Shown here: one piece after another, positions 24,649 to 34,033 of the stretch
How positions within the stretch are numbered: position 1 is the first letter of the stretch
Layout of the letters: every line of letters begins with the position of its first letter
Source of the DNA: Lujinxingiaceae bacterium
GTDB taxonomy: Bacteria; Myxococcota_A; Bradymonadia; Bradymonadales; Bradymonadaceae
Direction of reading: 5' to 3'
NCBI GenBank assembly: GCA_013697635.1
Contig: JACCWM010000133.1
Location: forward strand, 55,513-119,512
DNA length: 64,000 nt
Program-made: the position numbers and the translations under genes
The notes under the pieces: generated by a model
What the model saw: the letters and a program-made list of their open reading frames with translations, nothing else
Told to the model about the DNA's origin: nothing
The model's database searches: none

Positions 24649-27072
24649 ATGACCCGAAACAAGCGAGCCCCACGCAAAGCCCCCTCCAAGACCTCCAAGC
24701 GCTCGGGCGCATCAATCCTCTTCAAGATCCTCAAGTGGCTGATCCTTCTTGGCCTATTTGCCGGCGTCGTCGGCGTGAGCGCGCTGGCGAGCATTTTCTA
24801 CTACTACGGACGCGATCTGCCCGAGCTGCTCAAGCGCGACGACTACGAACCCCAGCAAATATCACGGGTCTATGCCGCAAGCGGCGAGATGATCGGCGAG
24901 TTTTTCTACACCGGCGGCCGTCGCACGGTGGTCGCGCTCGAGGACATCCCGCAGATCGTGCAGTTTGCCTTCATGGCCGCCGAAGACGCCGATTTCATGG
25001 TGCACTCGGGCATCGACTACATCGGCATGGTGCGCGCCTTCTATCTGGCCGCCCGCCACGACACCGGCCTCAAGGGCACCTCCACGATCACCCAGCAGTT
25101 GGTCAAGAACATCATCTTGACCCCGGAGAGGAGCTACCAACGCAAGATTCAGGAGATCATCCTGGCGCGCGAGCTGGAGCGAAACCTCACCAAGCAAGAC
25201 ATCCTCTACATGTACCTCAACACGATCTATCTCGGCCACGGCAACAACGGCGTCGAGGAGGCCTCCCAGTTTCTCTTTGGCAAGAGCATCAAGCAGGTCA
25301 ACCTCACCGAGGCGGCGCTGCTCGCGGGCATGACGCAGAGCCCCGAGCGCCTGACGCCGCTTCGCCACCCGGAGGCGGCAAAGCGCCGGCGCAGCTACGT
25401 GCTGCGCCAACTCTGGGAGAAGGGCTTTATCGAGGAGGCCGCCTACCGTGCGGCCGACGAGGCGCCGATCGTGCTCGCGGATCGCGCGGCGGTCTTCCCC
25501 GATCGCGGCAAGGCGCCCTACTTCAACGAGTACGTGCGCAAGTCGCTCGTCGAGCGCTACGGCGAGGAGAAGGTTTATACAGGCGGCCTACGCATTCACA
25601 CCACGCTTGACCTCAAGAGCCAGGAGGCGGCCGAGCTCGCCGTGCGCGTCGGGCTTCGAGACTACGACACGCGCCGCAAGTTCTACAGGCCCCAACGAAA
25701 GCTCGCCGACAAGGACGTCGCGCCCTTTGTAAAGAAACAGACCGACGGGCTCAAGGGCCCCCTGGAGACGACTCAGGTCTACGAGGCGCTCGTCACCGCC
25801 GTCGACGCTGAAAAGAACCTCGTCGAGGTGCAAATTGGCCCGCACAAAGCCTTGCAGCTGTCGCTCGAGCCGCGAACCCGCGTCTTGGGCGAAGGCAAAG
25901 ATGTCAAGGCGCTCGCTGAGGCCTTTCAAAAGGGCCACGTCGTGCGCGTGATGCCCTTTGAGCGCGTTGGCGGCGAGGATCAAAGCTTCAAGTCCGTGCG
26001 CTTCGAGCCCGGCCCGGAGGGCGCGCTGATCTCGATCGACCCGTTCAGTCGCGAGGTCGTCGCCCTGGTCGGCGGCTACAGCTTCGCCCACAACCAATAC
26101 GACAACGCCACACAGGCGCGCCGTCAGACCGGCTCGGCCTTCAAATCGCTGGTCTTTGGCGCCGCGCTCGAAGAGAAGATCATCACCCCCTCGACGCTCT
26201 ATCTCGACAGCCCGACGGTATTTCAGATGCACGCCGGCAAGACCTGGTCGCCCAAAAACGCCGATGGCCAGTGGCGCGGCCCAGTGCGCGTTCGCGAGGC
26301 GCTGGCTTCGAGCCGAAACGTGGTCGCCGTGCGTGTGCTCGACGACGTCACGATCCCCAAGGCGATCGCCTTTGCCCGAAAAATCGGTGTCAAGAGCCCG
26401 CTCGTCGACAACTACACCATGGTCATGGGCAGCAGCGAGATGCCCCCCATCGAGATCACCAACGTCTATGCCACGTTCGCAAGCGGCGGCCTCTTGGGCG
26501 AGCCGCGCTATCTTCGCCGCGTCGAGTCCGTGCGCGGACATCGTGAGGTCTTCACCACCGAGACCCAGCCCGTGATCGCACCCGAGGTCGCCTACCTGCT
26601 GACCTCGATCTTGATCAGCGCCGTCGATGGCTACATCAACCGCGAAGGAAAGCGCGCTGCCGGCACCGCCGGCAGCCTGCGCGCGATCGGCCACCCCTTT
26701 GCCGGCAAGACTGGCACCACCAACGAATCCAAAGACGCCTGGTTCATCGGCTACACACCCAAGAACGTCACGGGCGTCTGGGTCGGCTTTAGCGACAACC
26801 GCTCGCTTGGCGACAAGGAGTACGGCGGGCGCGTCGCAACGCCGATCTTCGGTGAGTACATGAAGGCCGTGCTCAAGGACACCCCGCCGGTGGCCTTCGA
26901 GCCGCCCACGAGCGGCCTGACCAGCGCCCAAATCGACCCGGCCACCGGAAAGCTCAGCCGCGCAGGCGGCTTTGATGAGATCTTTCTCATCGGCACGGCC
27001 CCCACCGACTACGCCACCTCGAGCACTGACAACAGCGCCGAAGACTTCATCTTCGACCAGTTCAAGCAATAG
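24649..27072 (+). CDS. Class A penicillin-binding protein (PBP1A type)
   Basis: Bifunctional peptidoglycan glycosyltransferase/transpeptidase of the inner membrane. 807 residues with a basic cytosolic tail and one membrane anchor (~25-50). Glycosyltransferase domain: catalytic Glu112 in AAEDADFMVHSG, GTSTITQQLVKN, and the RKIQEIILARELER and YLNTIYLGHGNNGVEEA motifs. Transpeptidase domain: SxxK with nucleophile Ser496 (TGSAFK), SxN at 555-557 (SRN), and KTG at 687-689 followed by TTNESKDAWFIGYTP. All catalytic motifs are intact. A long insert between the domains (about residues 370-460) resembles the PBP1A OB-like region. Free-standing gene with the same orientation as its neighbours. Confidence 0.95.
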   Translation: MTRNKRAPRKAPSKTSKRSGASILFKILKWLILLGLFAGVVGVSALASIFYYYGRDLPELLKRDDYEPQQISRVYAASGEMIGEFFYTGGRRTVVALEDIPQIVQFAFMAAEDADFMVHSGIDYIGMVRAFYLAARHDTGLKGTSTITQQLVKNIILTPERSYQRKIQEIILARELERNLTKQDILYMYLNTIYLGHGNNGVEEASQFLFGKSIKQVNLTEAALLAGMTQSPERLTPLRHPEAAKRRRSYVLRQLWEKGFIEEAAYRAADEAPIVLADRAAVFPDRGKAPYFNEYVRKSLVERYGEEKVYTGGLRIHTTLDLKSQEAAELAVRVGLRDYDTRRKFYRPQRKLADKDVAPFVKKQTDGLKGPLETTQVYEALVTAVDAEKNLVEVQIGPHKALQLSLEPRTRVLGEGKDVKALAEAFQKGHVVRVMPFERVGGEDQSFKSVRFEPGPEGALISIDPFSREVVALVGGYSFAHNQYDNATQARRQTGSAFKSLVFGAALEEKIITPSTLYLDSPTVFQMHAGKTWSPKNADGQWRGPVRVREALASSRNVVAVRVLDDVTIPKAIAFARKIGVKSPLVDNYTMVMGSSEMPPIEITNVYATFASGGLLGEPRYLRRVESVRGHREVFTTETQPVIAPEVAYLLTSILISAVDGYINREGKRAAGTAGSLRAIGHPFAGKTGTTNESKDAWFIGYTPKNVTGVWVGFSDNRSLGDKEYGGRVATPIFGEYMKAVLKDTPPVAFEPPTSGLTSAQIDPATGKLSRAGGFDEIFLIGTAPTDYATSSTDNSAEDFIFDQFKQ

Positions 27073-27244
27073 TCCCTTCCCCCTTCCCGTGGGGTGGGCC
27101 GGGTCAAACGCGATTTTCTTGCGGCTCTCCCAATCCTCGTCGACACTCCTTGCAGTGCATGTAGGACACGCACGGTGACACACCGCCCCAAGAGCCAAGG
27201 ATGGCTCGAGGTCAACGCCACGCACGGCATGTAAGGAGCACACC

Positions 27245-27595
27245 ATGCGCCAGATCGTTTGCAAATTCGCTGACGAGCGCCAGTTCTTCCATCATCTGCG
27301 ACGTTCGAGCTTTCGCGCACGCAAACACGACGCCCTTTGCTTTCTGGGCGATTTCGACGCGCTGCCAGGCGAGCACGTGCGCGTGTGCGTGCAGGTGGCA
27401 AATTGCAACCAGCGCTACGAGCTCAACATGACGATCACCACCTGCCGCCAGAGCAACGCACAGAACATCCCTTCGGCTGGCAAGCTGTATCGCTACCAGG
27501 CCACGGTTGCGCCTGAGGATGCCATCTGGCTGCAGATGTTTGCCTCCAAGCTGTCGACGCTCTCGCGCGTCGACAGCCACGCCATGGCCGCGTGA
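27245..27595 (+). CDS. Small uncharacterised protein, possibly PilZ-like
   Basis: Real gene by its expression signals: TAAGGAG lies seven bases before the ATG and a perfect terminator follows. The 116-residue product opens MRQIVCKFADERQFFHHLR and has a middle with alternating beta pattern (HVRVCVQVANCNQRYELNMTIT) and a well-formed end (YRYQATVAPEDAIWLQMFASKLSTL). The fold pattern and the LPGE turn recall PilZ domains, which bind cyclic di-GMP, but the RxxxR and D/NxSxxG ligand motifs are absent, so the call is tentative. No signal peptide; cytoplasmic. Confidence 0.75.
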   Translation: MRQIVCKFADERQFFHHLRRSSFRARKHDALCFLGDFDALPGEHVRVCVQVANCNQRYELNMTITTCRQSNAQNIPSAGKLYRYQATVAPEDAIWLQMFASKLSTLSRVDSHAMAA

Positions 27596-27622
27596 GCTCC
27601 AACGAAGCTCCAGAGCACAAAA

Positions 27623-27655
27623 GAGGCACCGGGCCTGAGCCCGGTGCCTCTTTTT
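27623..27655. terminator. Strong intrinsic terminator, probably bidirectional
   Basis: Perfect 12-bp stem GAGGCACCGGGC / GCCCGGTGCCTC with CTGA loop, followed by TTTTT on the + strand and preceded by CAAAA, which gives a shorter T-run on the - strand. It lies between the + strand 116-residue gene and the end of typA on the - strand, so it can serve both. Confidence 0.92.
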
Positions 27656-27684
27656 CGTTTCTTGTCTCGTCGACCCACTGACTC

Positions 27685-29484
27685 TTACTTGCGCTTGCGG
27701 CGGCTGTGGTCGAGTTCAGCCTTGCGAATGCGGATCGACTTGGGCGTGATCTCGACGTACTCGTCGTCGGAGATGAACTCAATCGCCTGCTCGAGGTTGA
27801 AGCGGCGCGGCGGCGTCAGGACCAGAGCGTCGTCGCTGCCGGAGGCGCGCATGTTCGTGAGCGCCTTCTTCTTGCAGGGATTGATCACAAGATCGTTGTC
27901 CTTGGCGCAGCTACCGATGACCTGACCGTGGTAGACGGGCTCGGCCGGGCTGACAAAGAGCACGCCGCGCTCTTGCAGGTTAAAGAGCGAGTAGCCGGTG
28001 GTCTCGCCGCGCTCGAGCGCGATCAAGACGCCGTTTCGACGGTGCATGATCTCACCGCGATATGGCGCGTAGCTGTTGAAGTTGGAGTACATCACGCCGG
28101 TGCCGCGCGTGTCGGTCATGAACTCCGAGCGGTAGCCAAAGAGGCCACGCGAGGGGATCAAGAACTCCAGGCGTTGGGTGCCGTCGGCGTTGACCTCGAG
28201 CTTGGTCATCTCGCCGCGACGCTCGCTGAGCTTGGAGATGACGCTGCCGGCGTAGTCGGCGTCGACCTCGACGATCACGTCCTCCAAAGGCTCGAGCTTC
28301 TCGCCTTTGGGGCCTTCCTTGAAGATGACGCGCGGCTGGGAGACCTGCATCTCGAAGCCCTCACGGCGCATCTGCTCGAGCAGGATGCCCAGGTGGAGCT
28401 CGCCGCGACCGGAGACGATAAAGGCCTCGGCGCGCTCGCTGGGCTCGACCTTGAGCGCAACGTTTTGCTCGAGCTCACGGTCGAGGCGGTCCTTGATCTG
28501 GCGAGTGGTAAGAAACTTGCCCTCGGTGCCGGCGAAGGGGCTGTTGTTGATCATCAACACCATCGAGACGGTGGGCTCGTCGATGTCGATGACCGCCATG
28601 GGCCGAGGATGCTCGATGTGACAGATCGTGTCTCCGGGCAAAATCTTATCCAGACCGGTGACGGCGACGATGTCGCCGGAGCCGGCCGTCTGCTGCTCGA
28701 TGCGCTCGAGGCCCTCGAAGCCAAAGAGCTTGGTGATGCGCGCGTTGTCCTTGGTGCCGTCGCGACGACAAATCACGACGCGATCGCCAATGCTCATGCG
28801 GCCCTCGAAGACGCGGCCGATGCCCACGCGGCCCAGGTAGTCATCGTACTTGAGCGTGGCGATCTGCATCTGCAGGGGCTGCTCGTCTAAGTCCTCGGGC
28901 GGCGCGACGTGCTTGATCACGGCGGCCATCAAAGGCGCCATGTCGATCTGCGGATCGCCCAGCTCGGCCATCGCATAGCCGTACATTGCCGAGGCGTAGA
29001 CGACCGGAAAATCGAGCTGTTCGTCGGTGGCCTCGAGATCGCCGAAGAGATCGAAGACCATGTTGAGCACGGCGTCGGGCCGGCCGTTGGGCCGGTCGAC
29101 CTTGTTGATCACGACGATCGGCTTGAGGCCAAGCTCGAGCGACTTGCGCAGCACGAACTTGGTCTGCGGCATCGGACCCTCGAAAGCGTCGACAAGCAGC
29201 AGCACCGAGTCCACCATTTTGAGCACGCGCTCGACCTCGCCACCGAAATCGGCATGGCCCGGCGTATCGATGACGTTGATGCGGTAGCCTTCCCACTGGA
29301 TCGAGGTGCACTTGGCAAAGATCGTGATGCCACGCTCCTGCTCGAGTGCATTGCTGTCCATGGCGCGCTCAGCGAGCTCGCGATGCTGGGGGATGGTTCC
29401 CGATTGCTTGAGAAGTTGGTCGATGAGCGTGGTCTTACCGTGATCGACGTGGGCGACGATGGCAATGTTACGAATTTTTTTCAT
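27685..29484 (-). CDS. typA: Ribosome-associated GTPase TypA/BipA
   Basis: Translational GTPase that binds the 70S ribosome and helps 50S assembly, especially under stress or cold. ATG 29484 gives the standard opening [20 protein letters not shown], with G1 at 11-19; further GTPase motifs are RGITIFAK (G2), [14 protein letters not shown] (G3), [10 protein letters not shown] (G4) and YASAMYGYA (G5). The BipA-specific C-terminus is complete ([63 protein letters not shown]). 599 residues, typical. No strong ribosome binding site is visible; a hairpin lies in the leader. Confidence 0.97.
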   Translation of the reverse strand: MKKIRNIAIVAHVDHGKTTLIDQLLKQSGTIPQHRELAERAMDSNALEQERGITIFAKCTSIQWEGYRINVIDTPGHADFGGEVERVLKMVDSVLLLVDAFEGPMPQTKFVLRKSLELGLKPIVVINKVDRPNGRPDAVLNMVFDLFGDLEATDEQLDFPVVYASAMYGYAMAELGDPQIDMAPLMAAVIKHVAPPEDLDEQPLQMQIATLKYDDYLGRVGIGRVFEGRMSIGDRVVICRRDGTKDNARITKLFGFEGLERIEQQTAGSGDIVAVTGLDKILPGDTICHIEHPRPMAVIDIDEPTVSMVLMINNSPFAGTEGKFLTTRQIKDRLDRELEQNVALKVEPSERAEAFIVSGRGELHLGILLEQMRREGFEMQVSQPRVIFKEGPKGEKLEPLEDVIVEVDADYAGSVISKLSERRGEMTKLEVNADGTQRLEFLIPSRGLFGYRSEFMTDTRGTGVMYSNFNSYAPYRGEIMHRRNGVLIALERGETTGYSLFNLQERGVLFVSPAEPVYHGQVIGSCAKDNDLVINPCKKKALTNMRASGSDDALVLTPPRRFNLEQAIEFISDDEYVEITPKSIRIRKAELDHSRRKRK

Positions 29485-29537
29485 GAAATGAACTACTTGA
29501 GGCAAACGAGACACGGCGGCCGGCGGCCGCGCGCGTG

Positions 29538-29571
29538 CATGGAACCCCCGCCATGGCGAGGGTTGTCCATG
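29538..29571 (-). promoter_or_regulatory. Hairpin in typA leader
   Basis: Imperfect stem built from CATGGA / TCCATG and ACCC / GGGT around a GCCATGGC core, in the 156 bp between the TPR gene and typA. No T-run follows on the minus strand, so it is not a standard terminator. It could stabilise or attenuate the typA leader. Confidence 0.4.
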
Positions 29572-29640
29572 ACAACCACGGAATTGAAACGAGGACCCAG
29601 TTAAGCACTTTCTCTGGGCCGAGCCTGGTAGAGAAGCCTT

Positions 29641-31893
29641 TTAGGCCGCGTTTATTCCCAACTTCGGACGCAGGGAGAGGTACTTCTCACTGACCGAGTA
29701 GTCAACGAGAGATTGCATGCGCTGTTCGACACTTCGACCACTGATCGGCTGTGGGTCGCGCTGGAGGTAGTCTTCACACACCTTCAAGTCGTCGCAAAAA
29801 ATGAAGCCGACGCGGTTGGCCGTGTCCTCGACCGCCTCGAGCCAGGCGCCCAGATCGACGTCGGTGCCGTGGGCGGTGACCTTGGCCAGTGTGCGAACCA
29901 GCTGGGCATGCTCGGCACCCTTGATGCGCTTCTTGAGCTCTTTGAAGGCGCCGTCCTGGTCGAGCGAGGAGGCCAGATCGAGTTCGGGACGCGCCACGGC
30001 CAAAGCCCGAAGGAAAAAACCCTCAAGATCGTTCAAGGGGCGAATCGCCGCCAGATAAAATGGCTTGAGGAACAAGAAGAGCTGCTTGCCGACGACGAAG
30101 GCGATGTGCTTCTCACGCCCACTGCCCAGGATCTCGTCGCCGACGATCAGCCCCTCAGGGATCAGCGCACCGTTGATCAAGCCGATCTGCTCAGGCTTGT
30201 GCCAGAGCTCGGGCAGCTCCCGGTAGCCCAGCGAGTCGCCGATCGCCTTGTACAAGTTGTTGAAGGCCAACTTCTCGTCGAGCTTGACGCGATCCTTTCG
30301 CTTGAGGTTGTACTTGGCGCGGCTCTCGCCGGTGTACTCCTCGAGCACGGGCTTGAGCAGGGTGAAGGTGTCGCTTATCGCCGTCTCCAGGTTGTCGCTG
30401 AACACGTAGTGCTGGAGTAGATCGGCGGTGAGCCCCGACTTGAGCGGGCGCACGATCGGTGATTCCAGGCGCTTGACGTAGCTGAGCGCTTTCTCGTCGA
30501 GCGGCTGGCCGGTGTAGGCCAGCGCACGAAACATGCACAGCGCGCGGTCGCCGTCTTTCTTTCGCAGGTAGACGCGCCCGATGCGGTCGAGCAGCTTGCT
30601 TCGCTCCGGGTCGCGCAGGCGCATCGCCTCGAGATGGCGCAGCGCGAGGTCGAGGCGCTCGGAGTCGACCTCGGCCAACTCGGCGACCGCCTCGTGCAGC
30701 TCGATGTTGTCGGGCATCGCTTGGCTGGCCTGATCGTAGGCAAAAATCGCGTCCTCGACGCGATCGAGGTGCAGCTTGTATAGATCGCCAAGCTTTTGCC
30801 ACAAAACGGCGAGCAGCTTGGGATCGGCGTCGTCGCGCACCTGATTGGCACCGATGAGCTGCACGTAGGCGGCCTCCAGCCCCTCCCAGTCCTGGGCATC
30901 GACAAGAATCGAGGTCACGGCCTTGAAGGCATCAAGGCGCGTCGGATCGAGCTCGAGCGCCATGCGAAAGCCGGTCAGGGCCTTGTCCGGCTCCCAGAGC
31001 TCGTCACGGGCAACGAAGCACGACTTGATCAGCCAGTCGGCCGACTCGATCGCATCGTCTTTGGCCAGCTTGCTCAGCGTGAAGAAGGCGCGGCTGACCC
31101 GGCGCGCATCACCCATCTCGCGGGCGACGCCGGCGATGCGCTCGATCGCGCGCCGGTTAGACGGCGACTCGGCGACGGCCTGCTCGTAGGTATCGAGCGC
31201 GCGGCCCGGATCATTGAACTTCTCGTTCCAATCGTCACCGAGCGCGACCAGCGCCATCGAGCGCGCCTGGGCGTTTTCCAGACTGTTGATAAGCTTGAGG
31301 CGAACGTCGACCACGTCGCTGGGCTCGCCGATCTGGCCAACCATGCGAAGCAATCCGGTGAGCGCCTGCGGATCTGAGGGCATCTGCTCGAGGGCCTTTT
31401 CAAAGGCCTGGCGCGCCTGATCGAAGTCCTCGGCGGCCTCGTGCAGCGCCCCCAGCCGACGGTAAATCAGGCACAACTCCTCGGCAGCCAGCTCGCGCTT
31501 GTGGTGCAAGAGCAGCGCCTGGACGACCTGAATACCTTCCTCGGAGCGCTTGTGGGCCAGCAGCAGCTCGGAGAGTGGCTGCAAGACGCTGCGATCGCGC
31601 GGATCGAGCGCGTAGGCCTGCTCGTAGGCAACAAGCGCCTCGGGCTCACGGTCGAAAGCACGGCAAAGATCGCCAAGCTGGCGAAACAGCCACACGCTCT
31701 CCTCGAGAAAGCGCGTGTCGGCCGGCTCGGCGCCGGCCTTTTGCAGCCGGGCGATCGCCTCGTCATGCTGGCCCTCGTCAATCAGGCTGCGGACCTGCTT
31801 TTTGACCGTAGAAAACTCGGCAAAAACCATGGCTATGGCGCCGCTTTCATCGTCACTTTGCGCTTGCGAACCTGCCTGCTCCAACTCTGCCAT
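29641..31893 (-). CDS. Large TPR protein, unknown function
   Basis: 750 residues, no signal peptide. The N-terminal ~460 residues are successive TPR units (for example DLCRAFDREPEALVAYEQAYALDPRD, DYDQA/EKAL and FDQARQAFEKALEQMPSDPQAL patterns). The C-terminal ~280 residues form a separate domain: a helical part (KYNLKRKDRVKLDEKLAFNNLYKAIGDSLGY) and an alpha/beta part (INGALIPEGLIVGDEILGSGREKHIAFVVGKQLFLF) followed by helices. I recognise this as a layout seen in large-genome delta-proteobacteria but cannot assign a function. It lies 50 bp downstream of a Ser/Thr kinase on the same strand and may be its scaffold or substrate (inference). Confidence 0.85.
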   Translation of the reverse strand: MAELEQAGSQAQSDDESGAIAMVFAEFSTVKKQVRSLIDEGQHDEAIARLQKAGAEPADTRFLEESVWLFRQLGDLCRAFDREPEALVAYEQAYALDPRDRSVLQPLSELLLAHKRSEEGIQVVQALLLHHKRELAAEELCLIYRRLGALHEAAEDFDQARQAFEKALEQMPSDPQALTGLLRMVGQIGEPSDVVDVRLKLINSLENAQARSMALVALGDDWNEKFNDPGRALDTYEQAVAESPSNRRAIERIAGVAREMGDARRVSRAFFTLSKLAKDDAIESADWLIKSCFVARDELWEPDKALTGFRMALELDPTRLDAFKAVTSILVDAQDWEGLEAAYVQLIGANQVRDDADPKLLAVLWQKLGDLYKLHLDRVEDAIFAYDQASQAMPDNIELHEAVAELAEVDSERLDLALRHLEAMRLRDPERSKLLDRIGRVYLRKKDGDRALCMFRALAYTGQPLDEKALSYVKRLESPIVRPLKSGLTADLLQHYVFSDNLETAISDTFTLLKPVLEEYTGESRAKYNLKRKDRVKLDEKLAFNNLYKAIGDSLGYRELPELWHKPEQIGLINGALIPEGLIVGDEILGSGREKHIAFVVGKQLFLFLKPFYLAAIRPLNDLEGFFLRALAVARPELDLASSLDQDGAFKELKKRIKGAEHAQLVRTLAKVTAHGTDVDLGAWLEAVEDTANRVGFIFCDDLKVCEDYLQRDPQPISGRSVEQRMQSLVDYSVSEKYLSLRPKLGINAA

Positions 31894-31943
31894 GGACCGT
31901 CCTGTCTTTTACTGAAATGGTCGAGCGATTGAGCCACTTTAAA

Positions 31944-33539
31944 TCAACGGGCGACGAGCTCGACTATTGTAAGTGAGCCCGCTTTTACGTCAACGATCTT
32001 GCTGGCTTTCTCGTCCTCGAGTTGCTTGAGCACGAAGGTATACCTGCCCGGCGCCAATTGCAATTCCTGGCGCGCTAAGTCGGCGTATGATCTGTGATTG
32101 ACATAGAGTGTACCCCAGGGAATCAAGGTCACCCGCACACGTCCAGGTTTCAATGCCGCCTGGGCCGGGGTCGCAGCGCTCGCCGGTGGTCGTGCGATGG
32201 CCTGTGCGCTAGTCTGTGCGATGGCCTGTGCGCTGGCTTGCTCACTTGCGCTGAACGCTCGCCAGGCGTGAAGCGATGCCTGCGTAACCGAGTGAGACTG
32301 AGCGACCGGATCGAACCCCTGCGGGTCGAGCGCGACGACTGCCGCCAAAACCACGGGCTTCGGCGCCGGCGCAATGGCCGACGGCGCCTCCACGCCGCTT
32401 GCCTGGGCCAGCAAGTTGCTCGCGAGCGCGGCGATCATCAGGCAAAGTGCCACGATGCCACCGAGCAGGCCGCCATGCGCACGTGTTGGTGAGAAAGGCG
32501 TACGCGCAGAGTTTGCCCCCAGGTCGGGCAAGAAGACCTGGGCGCTCAAGGTTTGCTGTAGTTCGACCAGTGTCGAGCCCGAATAGGACTGCGTGCTGGC
32601 TTCCAAGCCCACCGCCGGCTGTGCGGTTTCGTCGTGTGCAGCCTCCCCGCCCACGAGGATCACGCTCGATGGCGCCGCTGCCGCCGTCAATGCGTCGGCA
32701 AACTCGACCACCGTCTCAAAGCGTCGTTCGGGCGCCTTGGAGAGCGCCTTGAGCAGCACGGCATCAAAGCCTCGCGAGACGCCCATGCCCATGCGAAAGG
32801 TGCTCACCGGCCGCGCCTCGTCGCCGAGCTGCATGCTGGCGATCTCAATGGCCGTGCTCGCCATAAAGGGCGTGCGCCCGGTGAGCATCTTGTAGATCGT
32901 TATCGCCAGTGCGTACTGGTCGGCGCGCCCATCGAGATCTTTATCCAGGATCTGCTCGGGCGACATGTAGTGGGGCGTGCCGATCATTGTTCCCGTCAGG
33001 GTCAGCTCGTGCAAGGTCATGCGCGAGGACTGCATGGCCTTGGCAATGCCAAAATCGATGACCTTGACGAAGTGGCGCTCGCCGCTTCGCTCGAGCAACA
33101 TCACGTTGTGCGGTTTGATGTCTCGGTGCACGAGGCCTTGGTCGTGGGCCTCTTGAAGGCTGCCGGCGATCTGGCGAGCGATAAGAACCGCCGTCGCCAG
33201 ATCGAAGGGCCCGTCTTGGGCGAGCTGGCGGTTCATGTCCTGGCCCTCGATGTACTCCATGGCCATGAACAAGAGACCCTGCTCGTCGAGTTGGCCATAA
33301 TCGTAGATCACCACGCTGTTGGCATGCGACAGGCGCGAAGTGGCCCGCGCCTCGGCCTTAAAGCGCGACGCCGTCGCCTGATCGCCACAGCGTCCGGGCA
33401 ACAAGACCTTCACCGCGCAGCGCCGACCCATGGACATCTGCTCGGCCTCGAATACCGCCCCAAAGCCGCCCTGGCCCACCAGCCGACGCAACAAAAACCG
33501 TCCGGCCAGCTCATAGCCTTCCATCTCTTCAAGTCGCAC
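31944..33539 (-). CDS. Transmembrane Ser/Thr protein kinase with C-terminal PEGA-like domain
   Basis: GTG start at 33539 is favoured by GAAGGAGAG upstream; ATG at 33524 is the alternative. Kinase domain ~10-290: VGQGGFGAVF loop (21-30), Lys44, catalytic HRD with Asp140, IKPHN, DFG at 162-164, GTPHYMSPEQ. All catalytic residues are intact. A hydrophobic segment near residue 355-378 (GGLLGGIVALCLMIAALASNLL) anchors it. The outside part has an Ala/Gln-rich linker with repeated AQAIA motifs and a PEGA-like domain at the end (RVTLIPWGTLYVNHRSY, LAPGRYTFVLKQ). Signals from the envelope presumably reach the cytosolic kinase; targets unknown. Confidence 0.92.
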   Translation of the reverse strand: MRLEEMEGYELAGRFLLRRLVGQGGFGAVFEAEQMSMGRRCAVKVLLPGRCGDQATASRFKAEARATSRLSHANSVVIYDYGQLDEQGLLFMAMEYIEGQDMNRQLAQDGPFDLATAVLIARQIAGSLQEAHDQGLVHRDIKPHNVMLLERSGERHFVKVIDFGIAKAMQSSRMTLHELTLTGTMIGTPHYMSPEQILDKDLDGRADQYALAITIYKMLTGRTPFMASTAIEIASMQLGDEARPVSTFRMGMGVSRGFDAVLLKALSKAPERRFETVVEFADALTAAAAPSSVILVGGEAAHDETAQPAVGLEASTQSYSGSTLVELQQTLSAQVFLPDLGANSARTPFSPTRAHGGLLGGIVALCLMIAALASNLLAQASGVEAPSAIAPAPKPVVLAAVVALDPQGFDPVAQSHSVTQASLHAWRAFSASEQASAQAIAQTSAQAIARPPASAATPAQAALKPGRVRVTLIPWGTLYVNHRSYADLARQELQLAPGRYTFVLKQLEDEKASKIVDVKAGSLTIVELVAR

Positions 33540-34033
33540 GATGCTCTCCTTCGCTTCGCGTTGATCTCAAGCCAGGACTGCTAAGCGACTTCAGAAGAGC
33601 TCCACTGCTACCCTTCACGCACCCCGTATCTGCACGACATTGAACTGCATAGGCGCGACTATACCATGTCGTCTTCCACCGCCAAAATCCCCCAAAGAAA
33701 CTTTTTTTTCCTTTGATGAACTTTTCTCTTGCATAATGTCGGCGATTGGAGGAAAAACAGTGCCGCGAGGGACGGTGACACTGCCATCCCCCCACGCCGT
33801 GACTCTGCTGGTAGTGTGTAAGAGTCCGCTACGTCCCTCGCACCTTTTCTTCCTCATCTTCTGAGGACTCCCCCCCAAAAAAACATCAGCTCAATCGACT
33901 CCTAACGCTTACAGCACAATTTTCGCTGCCGCGTGTTAGTACGATACACTTTTGCAGTTGCCACGGACTTGTGTTATTTGCATTCGTCCGCAAGCTCCCA
34001 ACGCTGCGTGTAGTATAGCACCCAAAGAGCGCC
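33540..34033. other. Gene-free stretch with AT-rich tract and small inverted repeat
   Basis: About 490 bases between the divergent kinase and mlaE genes, with no credible gene. It contains an A/T-rich tract around 33695-33740, unusual for this window, which could hold promoters for either side. GCGAGGGAC at 33765-33773 is inverted as GTCCCTCGC at 33833-33841, enclosing GGTGACACTGCC; this recalls dispersed palindromic elements. Nothing else recognisable. Confidence 0.6.

Noticed and set aside
27109..27244. Possible gene or RNA between the penicillin-binding protein and the 116-residue gene
   Set aside because: No frame with a ribosome binding site and no stable structure apparent; it is treated as leader sequence.
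33615..33878. Small minus-strand open frame in the kinase-mlaE intergenic region
   Set aside because: No ribosome binding site, and it covers the palindromic repeat; the residues look like translated repeat sequence.
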